The notes beneath the pieces were generated by a model that saw nothing but the letters and a program-made list of their open reading frames with translations, had not been told where the DNA came from and did not search any database. A stretch of DNA of 64,000 nt from Gymnopus androsaceus JB14. Its lineage: Eukaryota; Basidiomycota; Agaricomycetes; Agaricales; Omphalotaceae. Where the stretch lies: assembly GCA_009733575.1 (NCBI GenBank), contig ML769432.1, positions 1 through 64,000 of the forward strand, written 5' to 3'. Shown piece by piece: positions 44,884 to 54,942 of the stretch (positions within the stretch are counted from its first letter, which is position 1; each line of letters opens with the position of its first letter). The position numbers and the translations under genes are program-made.

Positions 44884-47695
44884 TTACGGATTCAAAGGAC
44901 CTGGGAGTAATGAAAGCAGCAATAAATTGACAATGGTTTCAAAATTATAGATTGATGCTGCCTGAAGAGCATTTCCATACTCTCCACCTTGCGCATTAAC
45001 ATCAGCACCATTTTCCAATAATAACTTAACAATAGTTTCACGATTATAAGCTGATGCTGCCTGGAGAGCGTTTCCAAAATATCCACCCTGTGCATTGACA
45101 TCAGCACCATTGTCCAGTAATATCTTAACAATAGTTTCACGATTATAGACTGAAGCTATCTGGAGAGCATTTCCAAAATGTCCACCCTGTGTATTGACAT
45201 CTGCACCTTTTTCTAGAAGCAATGCAACAATCTCTGCGCTACCAACCTCAGATGCTGCTTGCAAAGCATGGTCATATATTCCTCCCTTTGCATTAACATC
45301 TGCACCATTTTCTAGGAGCATTGTGACAAGATTTACATCACCTTTTGATGCTGCTGCTTGCAGAGCATTACCACATATTCCTCCTTTTGCATTAACATCT
45401 GCACCTCCTTCTAGAAGCATTGTGACAATATTTGCATCACTTCCCGTCAATAATCCTGTTTGGAGAGCATTTCCATAAAATCCTCCCTGTGCATTTATGT
45501 CTGCACCAATTTCAAGAAGGAGTGTTGTTGTATTTTCATCACCTCGGTTTACTGCTGTGTGAAGAGCAGTTCCATAATGACCCCCCTGTGCATCAATATC
45601 TGCACCTTTTTCAACAAGCAGCATGATGATGTCTTTGTTGCATGTGTATGTTGCAGCCTGCAGGGCAGTTCCATATTGACCCCTTGTGCATTAATATCTG
45701 CACCTTTTTCAACAAGCAGCATGATGATATCTTTGTTGTGTGTGTATGTTGCAGCCTGCAGGGCAGTTCCATATAGACCCCCCTGTGCATTAACATCTGC
45801 CCCTTCTTCTAAGAGTAGAGTGACAACATTAATATGTCCATTTCTTGCTGCTTCCTGAAGTGCATGGCCATATACCTCTGATCCAAAATTAATGCAATGC
45901 TTTCCACAACTTAAAATCAAATCCTGAACACTTCTTAATAAACCCTGTTGTGCTGCATAATAAAGTGGATGAGGGGCATTACACTCCGACAGTGATATTT
46001 CCATGAGAATATATATCCACTGACGGAATTGCAAGCTACCATCTGTCAGGATGAGTTTGGTCAAATCATGAAGAGGGCTTTCAAGTTGCAATTCTTCCAC
46101 TAGCCTTGCATGAGATGGCCAGTGTTGTGCAGCATACCGTGCAAGTGGGAAATCACTATATCTCGTAACCTTCTTTGACTCATTGCGGATATTGTACAGA
46201 TAAATGATACATGCTTGAGCAATTTTATCATGGGCCAGCTGCTCATTGATCTCAAATAAGCTAGCTGCCTGAGTGATGCTGCACCGATAAAGTAAAAATT
46301 CCCTAACAGAACTGTGTGCCAGCTGGCAAATACCCATTTTATCAACAGTAACAAGGTTAGAGTCAATGATGGTGTGGATCCTGGGAGACATTTGATCTTT
46401 GTAGTATGTTTGATTTACTAAATCTATCCCAACAATGTCTTGAATCTGTTGGATTTTCAACTGCCCAAAACCATATGTAAGCCACAGCAGAAGAAGATGC
46501 GCTTGATCTCTATGTCCATTCTCCTTTGACTTCATGAGGGCATGCTCATATGTCTCCTCCAAGTCACGGGGAAGCTTCTTTAATGCTTCTTTGACTGCTT
46601 TGGAGGTTCCACAGTGTATCAGTATGTTGATTTGGCAATCAACCCAGCGGAATCTTAATAAAAATTGATATGAACTTGATGAAGTCATTATACTTGAAGG
46701 AATACTTACTGCCCCTGAGCCTTTTCAGCCAATGTTTCCATAATAAATTCCTGTAAATCCCCAAAGACTGAAAACATCTCCATCTGCATGTTCAGGTAAG
46801 CCTTGATATCTCTACTAATACTTGGTTGAACACTGTCAAGAGCAATTCTCAGCTCAATATTTACTAATCTCCCTTCTGGAAAATTACGGCTTGTAACAAC
46901 AATCCAGATCTTTTTTTGGAGTTGCATAAGCCAATTTAAGACATGGGCTGAATCCTTCATACCACACTCATCCATAGCATCCAGTACAATACATCCTGTG
47001 TTCAGCTCATTGATAATGATAGCCAATGCATTTTCCAGCTCCCAATTACTAGGTCTGGTATGCCCAAGCCCCTTTTGGCAGCTGAAAAACAAGTTTTGCA
47101 ATGCAGGATGAATGGAGTCTCTGTGTGAGCCTATCTGTTGCAAAATGTTTGATAAAAATCCAGAATATCCAACTTTGGACCCAGTATTGTCACGGGAATC
47201 GAAGTAGTGAGACCACACAATATTTGCGTTGGGCCCAAAAGTGGCAGTAGCACTCCTGCACAGATCCTCATATATTGTTGCTCTATGATATGACTGTAAA
47301 ATTAATGTATGTCTTGCATATTGCAGTCTACTCACAATAAAACAGTTTTTCCAGACCCAGCTAAGAATCTAATTAATAATTGAATAAATGGATAAATCTA
47401 TATTTACCTTTTCCCTGTATCCACAAAATATCACCATTCTCTTTCCACTCTGTATATGCTGGGTGATTGAGTATCCATTTCCCAGTTTCTGGTGTTCTTT
47501 TATTCACAGCTGCAACAAAATTAGCAGAGCAATCTGGTGCTTTGAGCCAATCCATAATCTCTTTCCGATGATTATTTGCTGGATGCATTGAAAGACCGTC
47601 AGCCAAAAAGTCAAATACACAAATCCAACAAGTGGCTCACATATCACAGTAAAATTTCCACCATTAATTACAAAATGGGATGCATTGGCAAACAT
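44884..47695 (-). CDS. NACHT-ankyrin STAND protein (fungal NLR-like)
   Basis: The ATG at 47695 gives MFANASHFVINGGNFTVI, a typical start of agaricomycete NACHT proteins. It splices to NNHRKEIMDWLKAPDCSANF and GKWILNHPAYTEW. The Walker A motif GKAGSGKT is rebuilt across an intron at about 47361. Walker B is GCIVLDAMDECG, and the later sensor region is KKIWIVVTSRNFPEGRLVN. A helical part follows (LKKLPRDLEETYEHALMK, LAHSSVREFLLYR). At least ten ankyrin units run to the end, each about 33 residues of the form GADVNAQGGYFGNALQAAS, stop TAA at 44884. One base is missing in a C run at about 45680, which shifts the frame mid-array. Such proteins use NTP-driven switching, and fungal members act in heterokaryon incompatibility and probably innate immunity. 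The repeats are the likely recognition surface. Confidence 0.85.
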
Positions 47696-48135
47696 GCTTT
47701 GCAAAGAATATCAGTATTTGATGTTTCAAAAAGATTTTTGGAAATTTAATTTACCTGCCAGAACTGGTAACCTGGTTACTACTTTGGAGAACATTCAGTT
47801 AAAGATTTTACTTGAGTAAGTAGGATGGGATTTACTTACTTTTGGGGTCCGTTCAATGTTTCATTCATAACTACAGTATCGGGATGATGCTGATGGGGGA
47901 AAGCAAGAATGATAAACATGCTTGGCAAGGTTTATATAAGGATATCAAAATCTAGGAACATTCTCACGATCGCCTGACCCAATCAAAATTCAATATCAAC
48001 TCCCTTACTATACTATTCGATTGTCATGGGCTCCGACGAGGTTTGTATATTATAGCAATTATCGGTTCCTGGCTTTTAGCATCTGTGTCGTTTCTAATTA
48101 TATGCAAGAGATTGATAGGACTCATCACTCCAGTC
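47696..48135. other. Upstream region of the NACHT gene, no gene seen
   Basis: A plus-strand ATGGGCTCCGACGAG at about 48027 is followed by a GT that could open an intron, but no downstream exon is convincing. See the finding on the MITE insertion for the possible relation. Confidence 0.3.
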
Positions 48136-48659
48136 TAGTGTTGCCGCGGCTCGGCTAGCCGGTAGCCGGCTTGAGAAGCTGCGGCTCGCAGCTTGGACAG
48201 CTCAAGGTGGTTTTTACAAACTGGCCTGAGGACAGCACTAAGATGCATTGTGAGCATCGTATACCAATGTATCTGTATCCCCGAGTCTTCCTTATGCTGC
48301 TGCGCTGACATACGACGCAGTACGACACTGATTGAGGCAAAAATATGGTTGACCGGAAATTATGTCATTTAAATATCAATTAAATATATTAAACTTTGTC
48401 ATCGTGTCGCACATTCCCAAGGCAATTTTGGTTCATTTGAGCATTGCTATCACCTTGGACGTGCTCCTACACCTAAGAGCAGTCGAAAGAACCCCTCGTA
48501 AGAACCCCTCGTAAGTTGCGGTATGAGCGAAGTAAAAACTGAGAATTTGAAGCAGCTTGAAGCTGTTGTAGCCGGCTCAATCGGCTTCAGTTCGGCTGGC
48601 TTGAAAACCAGCTTTGAGCCGGCTACGAGCCGGCTAACGCCCAAGCCGCGGCAACACTA
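48136..48659. mobile_element. hAT-type MITE, 524 bases, with 8-base target duplication
   Basis: Perfect 16-base terminal inverted repeats begin TAGTGTTGCCGCGGCT. The element is flanked by CTCCAGTC on both sides (48128-48135 and 48660-48667). Subterminal parts are rich in AGCCGGCT palindromes; the centre is AT-rich and has no coding capacity. The family differs from the MITE at 14962 in its termini but shares the TAG start and 8-base duplication. Confidence 0.85.
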
Positions 48660-48814
48660 CTCCAGTCTTCTTCAAAGACTTAGTTGATGTGAGAAAAGGG
48701 AAAAGGAAAGGAAGAGAAAATTGTCCACAATCTCACCAATCATCAAGCATGCTTCGAGCACACACCGCCCTGGGACGGATTCTAAAAAGCCTATCAACTG
48801 GCGAAGTGACCGCG

Positions 48815-49010
48815 AAAACTGAAGTGAAAATATCTAATCTAATTTCGATTGTGGATCACATTCCCTCAATATCTCACCACCAAAAAGCGGATGGACGTCG
48901 AGACCCCCTGAAACAGCAGCAGTTAAAGCTGAGTATGTCTTCCTCCCATTCAATTGGGCTTAACGACGTTTTACAGATACAACATTTCTGACGAGTCTAC
49001 CGACGTCGAT
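48815..49010 (+). pseudogene. Relic of the DUS3 gene 5' end
   Basis: This stretch resembles 51205-51420, the leader and first exon boundary of DUS3: ATATCTAATCTAATTTCGAT, then GGATGGACGTCGA, CAGCAGCAGTTAAAGCTGAGTATG, and an intron ending TTTACAG before ATACAACATTTCTGACGAGTC. The start codon and the aspartate-rich exon 2 are not preserved. It is a partial, decayed duplicate about 2.4 kb upstream of the real gene. Confidence 0.6.
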
Positions 49011-49489
49011 CCGTGTAGAACTGGTGTCTCCTACACCTGACTTCAACACTCGGTTCCTTTGCTTTAGGTTCAAATTGCGTCAATTTTAACATAAACGAGG
49101 AACTAGTATTGCTACTAGCACAGTGTTATCGAGGGGATACATGTTCGTGCAATTTTAGGCCTTAAAACATATCAACAGCAACAGCACACGGGGATTCTCC
49201 CTCTATGCATTTTGCCTGCTTTCGTGTGTTCGGGTTTCCACCTACCCGTATCCTGTGGTCAGCACACCACTTGAACCAGTCCATATTTGACTTTGAGCCT
49301 TCAAGCCCGGCTGCTATAAGCAAAACAGTATAACGGGTGCTATTGACGGAAAAAAATCATTGAAAGTATATCATTCTCCAGCGTACGCTGGGTCATTTCT
49401 ACAACACTCGGGGGACTGCATAACCGACTGCACGCGGACCCTGGCATTTATGGTATGCAGCTTCTCATTGTCCAGGCCTTTTAGAGTTC

Positions 49490-49497
49490 TATAAAAG
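49490..49497 (+). promoter_or_regulatory. TATA box of the cutinase gene
   Basis: TATAAAAG occurs 74 bases before the start codon at 49571, an ordinary position for a regulated fungal secreted enzyme. Confidence 0.6.
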
Positions 49498-49570
49498 CAG
49501 GGATCATTGCACTCGTTCAAAGGTAGGAGACGACATAAACTCTTCTGCCATCTTGCAAAAAGATCCAATC

Positions 49571-50489
49571 ATGACCTGCTTCAAATCCTTGCTCGTAGCC
49601 ATCGCTCTCGCCCTCTCTGCGTTAACTGCGCCCGCTCTTGACGCGCGCCAGGCCTGCGCGGACGTGATTGTGAGTGGTATTATGGGCCCCTTTTATGAAG
49701 TGTTTTACCAATGCGCATATATTTTGTCATAGGTTATCTTCGCTAGAGGAACCACTGAACCAGCTCCCATTGGAACCCTCGTGAGTCCATTGCTTGTACG
49801 AGCATTGGAACAAGATCAATCGTAGTATTAGGTGGGGCCTCCCTTGGAAGCGGCTCTTACAGCAGCCCTCGATGGCAAATCGCTGTCATTCCAAGGCGTC
49901 AACTACCCAGCCAGCATCGCGGGATTCGAGGAAGGCGGAGACCCTGCAGGCTCTCAAACTATGGCTGATGATGTGAGTATAGTCCTACAAATAATACAGA
50001 ATCTGATATTTCTTCTCTTCTAGCTCACTAGCGCGGTCGATTCCTGTCCCAATGTAAGTATTATGCTTCTCAGTATTCAACTCGATTCTCAACATACTTT
50101 AGGCTAAGATCGTATCTTCTGGATACAGTCAGGGTGGACAGCTTGTTCATAACTCGGCCAAGCTGATTTCTGCAGCCGTTGCTGAGAGGATTAATGCCGT
50201 CGTTATCTTTGGCGATCCAGACTTCCCTCAACCTGTCGCTCAGGTCTCTTCTAGCATTGTAGACGTGGATTGCCATGCAGGGGATGATATTTGTGAGGGC
50301 GGCGATATGATCCTGGAACCTCATCTGTAAGTAATTACGCTTTCTACGTGTATATATCCTAGCTAATAGTAGCTCATAGCACTGTAAGCATTTAAATGCT
50401 TTTCACTTATATGATTTCCCCTTGCTAATAACCCGTAGTACGGTGCCGATACGCCAGCCGCGGCTGCGTTCATCGTCTCTAAGATTTAA
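49571..50489 (+). CDS. Cutinase (carbohydrate esterase family 5)
   Basis: The ATG at 49571 opens a signal peptide, MTCFKSLLVAIALALSALTA, followed by LDARQACADV. Exons then give VIFARGTTEPAPIGTL, GPPLEAALTAALDGKSLSF, VNYPASIAGFEEGG, LTSAVDSCPN, and AKIVSSGYSQGGQLVHNSA. The Ser of G-Y-S-Q-G is the nucleophile, the Asp of GDDICEGG is the acid, and the His of EPHL is the base. The four Cys fit the two disulfides. The final exon reads YGADTPAAAAFIVSKI, stop at 50489. These secreted serine esterases hydrolyse cutin or other polyesters. Splicing of the last part requires a 4-base exon at 50380-50383. The protein is about 210 residues, normal for the family. Confidence 0.92.
50380..50383 (+). other. 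Probable 4-base micro-exon (CACT) in the cutinase gene
   Basis: Exon 5 ends at 50326 in CAT CT and the last exon begins at 50439 with TAC GGT GCC. Direct joining gives the wrong frame. CACT at 50380-50383 is preceded by CATAG and followed by GTAAGCA, so it is bounded by standard splice sites. Including it gives CAT CTC ACT TAC GGT, that is His-Leu-Thr-Tyr-Gly, the sequence expected around the catalytic His of cutinases. Introns of 53 and 55 bases lie on each side. Confidence 0.75.
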
Positions 50490-51276
50490 TATTCATTTAA
50501 AAAGCTACCTAAGTAAGACTTCTTCGAGGCTATGTACCAGTAGGAAGTTACGCAGTCGGGGAATATATTGCCTGTTTGTTCTATAGTTCAGAAAAATGTC
50601 TACCTATTTATTTCTGTAGTGCATATGCGCATTCCGTTACGTCGTGCCAGCAAATGGAGCCTGTGGTCTTGAGCTTGAGCTTGAGCAATCAGTACAGAGG
50701 AATCAGGGAATGCAAAGAGTATGTGTAATGAGGCGGTCTTCCACAATATTTGCAGGAATAGTAACAGCAGCCTGCCTCAACTTTCGTGAAAGAGTGAATA
50801 GGTGCATCCGCTAGATTCCTGACTACATACTACCTGTCCTGTGGAAGGCAATGAAGGAAGGAAGACTTCTGAGAGACTCTGCAGAAAGATGGCGCAACGG
50901 CACGGGAGATAACAATGCGCGATGAGCCTCAATGTGAATGATTCCTTCACCGTTCAATCCTTTTTTCCGTGATAGAGTTTCAGCAGAGCTTGTACATGTT
51001 ACACGAGCTAGTGAGCGAGAAGGCAGCGAGACTGGGAAGCAGTTGGAGAAAATTTTCAGGATTCACCGGCACGTAACAGGAGGCAAACTGGCTTCGTGAA
51101 TTAGGGTTGGTTAGGTGTTGTTGTGGAGTGAACTGACCCTAGAAAGAAAAAGAGAAAAAGAAGAGAGATTTTATCAACAAGCCGAGCTATCGTGACTGCA
51201 GTATCTAATCTAATCTCGATTGCCGCAGTGGTCCGATCACGATAAAATCTCATCTTCCACCACATACTTTTTAGCC
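50490..51276. other. Intergenic region, no gene seen
   Basis: CTTGAG is repeated three times head to tail at about 50670-50690. The DUS3 promoter must lie at its right end. No other feature is supported. Confidence 0.4.
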
Positions 51277-54200
51277 ATGGACGTGGATCCAACAGCCCCA
51301 ACTCCATCACGACCTCCTGGAACGGCAGCAGTTAAGGCCGAGTACGCCTTCGTTTGCATTCCAAAGTACGCGGATTACTAATTGTTTTTCAGATACATCA
51401 TCTCTGACTCTGCCGACGGCGACACGTTTGACGACGATGCAGTCGAGGGCGAGACCGGTCCTAGCACTAAACGATCTCGAGACGACCGCGATGACGATTC
51501 ATCCAACAAGAAACCAAAACTAAGCAAAGCGGAAAAGAAAGCAGAGAAGAAAGCTCGTCAAGGACAGAATAAGAATCGCAAGTTTGGGAAGGTGAGGGAT
51601 GGGGATGACGCGTCGGGCACCGCTACGGGTGCTACGGGTGTGTCGAGAGACGATGTATTTGGAAAGGACCTCTGCTTCCGCGTCGCTTCCGGTGGAATCT
51701 GTGAATACACCTCTGGGGAGAAAGGGTGTAAATTCAGCCACGATATTGAGGGGTACCTGAAAACGAAACCGAGAGATTTGAGGTTTCCGGGGAGTGTCGA
51801 TGAGGCATTGCGCCTTAGTAGTGTCGCTCTTGATATTGGTTCGAGTAAAGAGGGCGAAGGAAACGAAGCCGGAAAGGAGAAGGACTCGGAGACGCAACAC
51901 GGAGAGACGCCTGAGGAGGTTCGCTGCCCAGTGTTCTCCGACGTCGGTTTCTGCAAAGCAGGGTTCAAATGCCGATATCTGGGTGCTCATTGTACAGTTG
52001 GAGAAGACGGGAAGCATGTCTTGGTTGATGCCTCCACTATGTCTACTCCCGGCGGCCCAGAACTCAACCACATCTCACCCCACACGCAAAAGCTCCTCCG
52101 CACGAAAAAGTATGCGACCCCGATTAGTGATAGTTTTTTGGAAGAGTTGAAGGAAGGAGAGGCAAGGGTGGCTAGGGTTGAGAGGGAGGCTAAAGCTGCT
52201 CGAGAAGCTGAAGCCGAAGCCGAAGCTCAGGTCGATCGGATGGTAGGGGAGGCTGAAGGAGAGGTGTCGAAGCAAGAGTCGATGGTAGGGGATGCCAAGG
52301 AAGCTGAGAGCAAGATGGACGCGGACGCAGTCGAAGCATCTAAAGATACACCCGACGTGCCAGTGAGGTGGGTTGAAAAGAATAGGTTAAATTGGGAAGG
52401 GAAGACATATCTAGCCCCGTTAACGACCGTAGGCAATTTGGTGAGCGTTCCCATACTCTCTCTGTATCATGCTGATCCGCGCAACTTTTACAGCCCTTCC
52501 GCCGCCTCTGCGTATCCTACGGTGCAGATATCACTTGTGGCGAAAGTGAGTTCTACATGCATGCCATTACTTGGTTTCCTGTTCACTGACTCGGAGGCCT
52601 CCCCCCGTCCGTCATTCCCTCACTCCCTTAAACTCTCAGTGTCCCTCGCCCCCTCCCTCCTCTCCGGCTCGTCCCCCGAATGGTCCTTGGTCCGACGTCA
52701 CCCATCCGAGAAAACCTTCGGTGTTCAGGTGGCCGGAGGTAAACCGGGGATGTTGGTTAGAGTTGGGGAGGTGTTGGGGAGGGAGTTGGGTGGACTCGCG
52801 AACGCAACCTCGAACCCAGTTTTAGGAGGTGGAAGTGAAGGGAGTAATTTGGGTACAGGTGCAAGGGAGACTGGGATTGACTTTGTCGACATAAACTGTG
52901 GATGTCCAATCGATTTGGTGTTCAAGAGTGGGAGTGGGAGTGCGCGTGAGTCTCGAGTCTATCGTCCTCTTTCTTTCTCATCCTTTTCTAACATTGCGAC
53001 TTTCCTTCCTCACGTAGTCCTCGACGCCCCAGCAAAACTAGGCAAATCCCTAATCGGGATGAACAAGGCCCTGGGTCCGATTCCGGTTACGATAAAGCTG
53101 AGAATGGGGGTTAAGGTGTGTGACGGTTTTTTTGTCATGTTCCATGTTTTTCTTCTTTCTTCCCATATTCTGTTCTTTCTCTTTCATTATGCATATATAT
53201 TGACGCTGATGCGATGCGGGATGTAGGACGGAAAAAACACTGCAGAGAAAATCATGTTGCGTGCTGTCTCTGATCCCGTACAAACGATGTTTGGATTGGG
53301 GAATGGGAAAGAAGAGGGGACGGGGACGGAGAGAGGCCTCGGGTGGGGGGTGGGTGGTATGACTGTAAGTATCAGAACTCTTTGCTTGCTTAGGAGTTCT
53401 TCCTTGTTTAGTCCTCTTGCTTACCCCCACACAGCTACACGGCCGCACCCGCCAACAACGTTACACCAAACTCGCCGACTGGGAGTACATCAAGCAGTGT
53501 GTCGAGGCTGTTAGGGCCAGGGAGGAGGAAGAGGGTCGTAAGTGTCAAGTCTATCATGCCTTTTTTGTGGTGTTTGACGTCCGCCCGTAACGCCCACCGC
53601 AGTCCCCCCAATCCCCATATTCGGCAACGGCGATATATACTCTGCATACGCGTATCATACCTCGTTGAGGCTTTCGGGAGCGACTGGTGAGTATTGTGTA
53701 CGCCTTCCTCCCTCTCCATCGCACTCCCACGAGAGTGAAATGTATCCTGTTTACTATTCGCTAACGCATATACTTTGCCACACAGGTATAATGCTCGCCC
53801 GCGGCGCCCTCATCAAACCCTGGATATTCACTGAGATAAAGGAACATAGGGAATGGGATATTAGTAGTCGCGAGAGACTGGAGGGAGTGAGGAGGTTGGC
53901 TGAGTGGGGGTTGAGGTGAGCCTTTATTTCGTTTGTGCTTACTGCCTTCCTGGGATTTCCCTGTAGGAACTGACCGCTCCCTCGCAGTCACTTTGGCTCT
54001 GACACATCAGGCGTCAACACCACCCGTCGATATCTCTGCGAAGCTTTGTCGTTCCAGTATCGATATGTGCCTATTGGGTTGTTGGAGGTTTTGCCTCCGA
54101 GCAGCGGTACGTCGTCACTCAAGCTCAACCCCTTCTCTACCCTTCCTATTTAACTATTACTAATACGAATCGTGTAAACTAAACTAGGTGGTAATACTAT

Positions 54201-54524
54201 CGGCGTAGGCTGGAACCCTTCCCGCGAATTCGGGAGTGCGTTTGGGGACGTTGGGGTAGACACGGGAGGATACGGAAGGATGGGTATCAATGAGAGGCCT
54301 CCGAGGTTTAGAGGGCGGGATGAGTTGGGTGAGTTGGGGCTTACTCTAATTCTTACCAACTTACTGAATCTCAATTGCATTCCCTCCCAGAAACCCTCCT
54401 CGCATCCCCATCCTCCTCCACATGGGTCAAGATCTCCGAGATGTTCCTCGGTCCTGCACCGGATAAGGACAAGTGGAGCTTCGTGCCGAAGCATAAGAGC
54501 AATAGTTTTGAGAGCCAGGGATGA
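51277..54524 (+). CDS. DUS3: tRNA-dihydrouridine(47) synthase, DUS3
   Basis: The ATG at 51277 gives [20 protein letters not shown] and is spliced near 51390 to [20 protein letters not shown] basic stretch ([19 protein letters not shown]) is followed by two CCCH zinc fingers, [18 protein letters not shown] with KGCKFSHD (about residues 105-130) and [19 protein letters not shown] (about 195-215). The TIM-barrel starts [10 protein letters not shown] and continues [24 protein letters not shown] and [19 protein letters not shown], where the Cys is catalytic. Later come [57 protein letters not shown] and [17 protein letters not shown], stop TGA at 54524. It uses FMN and NADPH to reduce uridine 47 in tRNA and also acts on some mRNAs. 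About nine introns. Its leader is partly duplicated at 48815. Confidence 0.95.
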
Positions 54525-54942
54525 GTAGCTAGAGGGGGAGGGGAAGAGGAGGAGAGAGATTGAGGGAATAAGTGGTAACTTTCAGCTTCCTCATCCGATC
54601 GCAGTCGAATAAATCCAATTAAGTTCAATGCGCTGCAGTGAGGTTGTAATGAGTCGGTGAAAGCATATTGTTACAATTACATTAAAGACCTGAGGCTACA
54701 GCTGCGTGTAGTGTTCGAATCAGATGAGATGAATAATGCTCGAGACAACGACAACTCTTGAGTTTTTTTTACGGCATTTCGTCCACAAAAGCAAAATGAG
54801 ATGCATTTGGAGTGTTCTAAGCGATTTTGCTCTAAGTCTACGGGGACGCAAATACAAGCGGCCAATTCGCGGGGACGTGCACATCATCACAAGTCCGAGT
54901 AGCAAGCGCGCAGTTGAGGAGAGTAGGAGTATCACAGTAGAG

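Noticed and set aside
51520..52071. A 183-codon open frame antisense to DUS3
   Set aside because: It mirrors GC-rich codons of the strong DUS3 gene and has no motif of its own.
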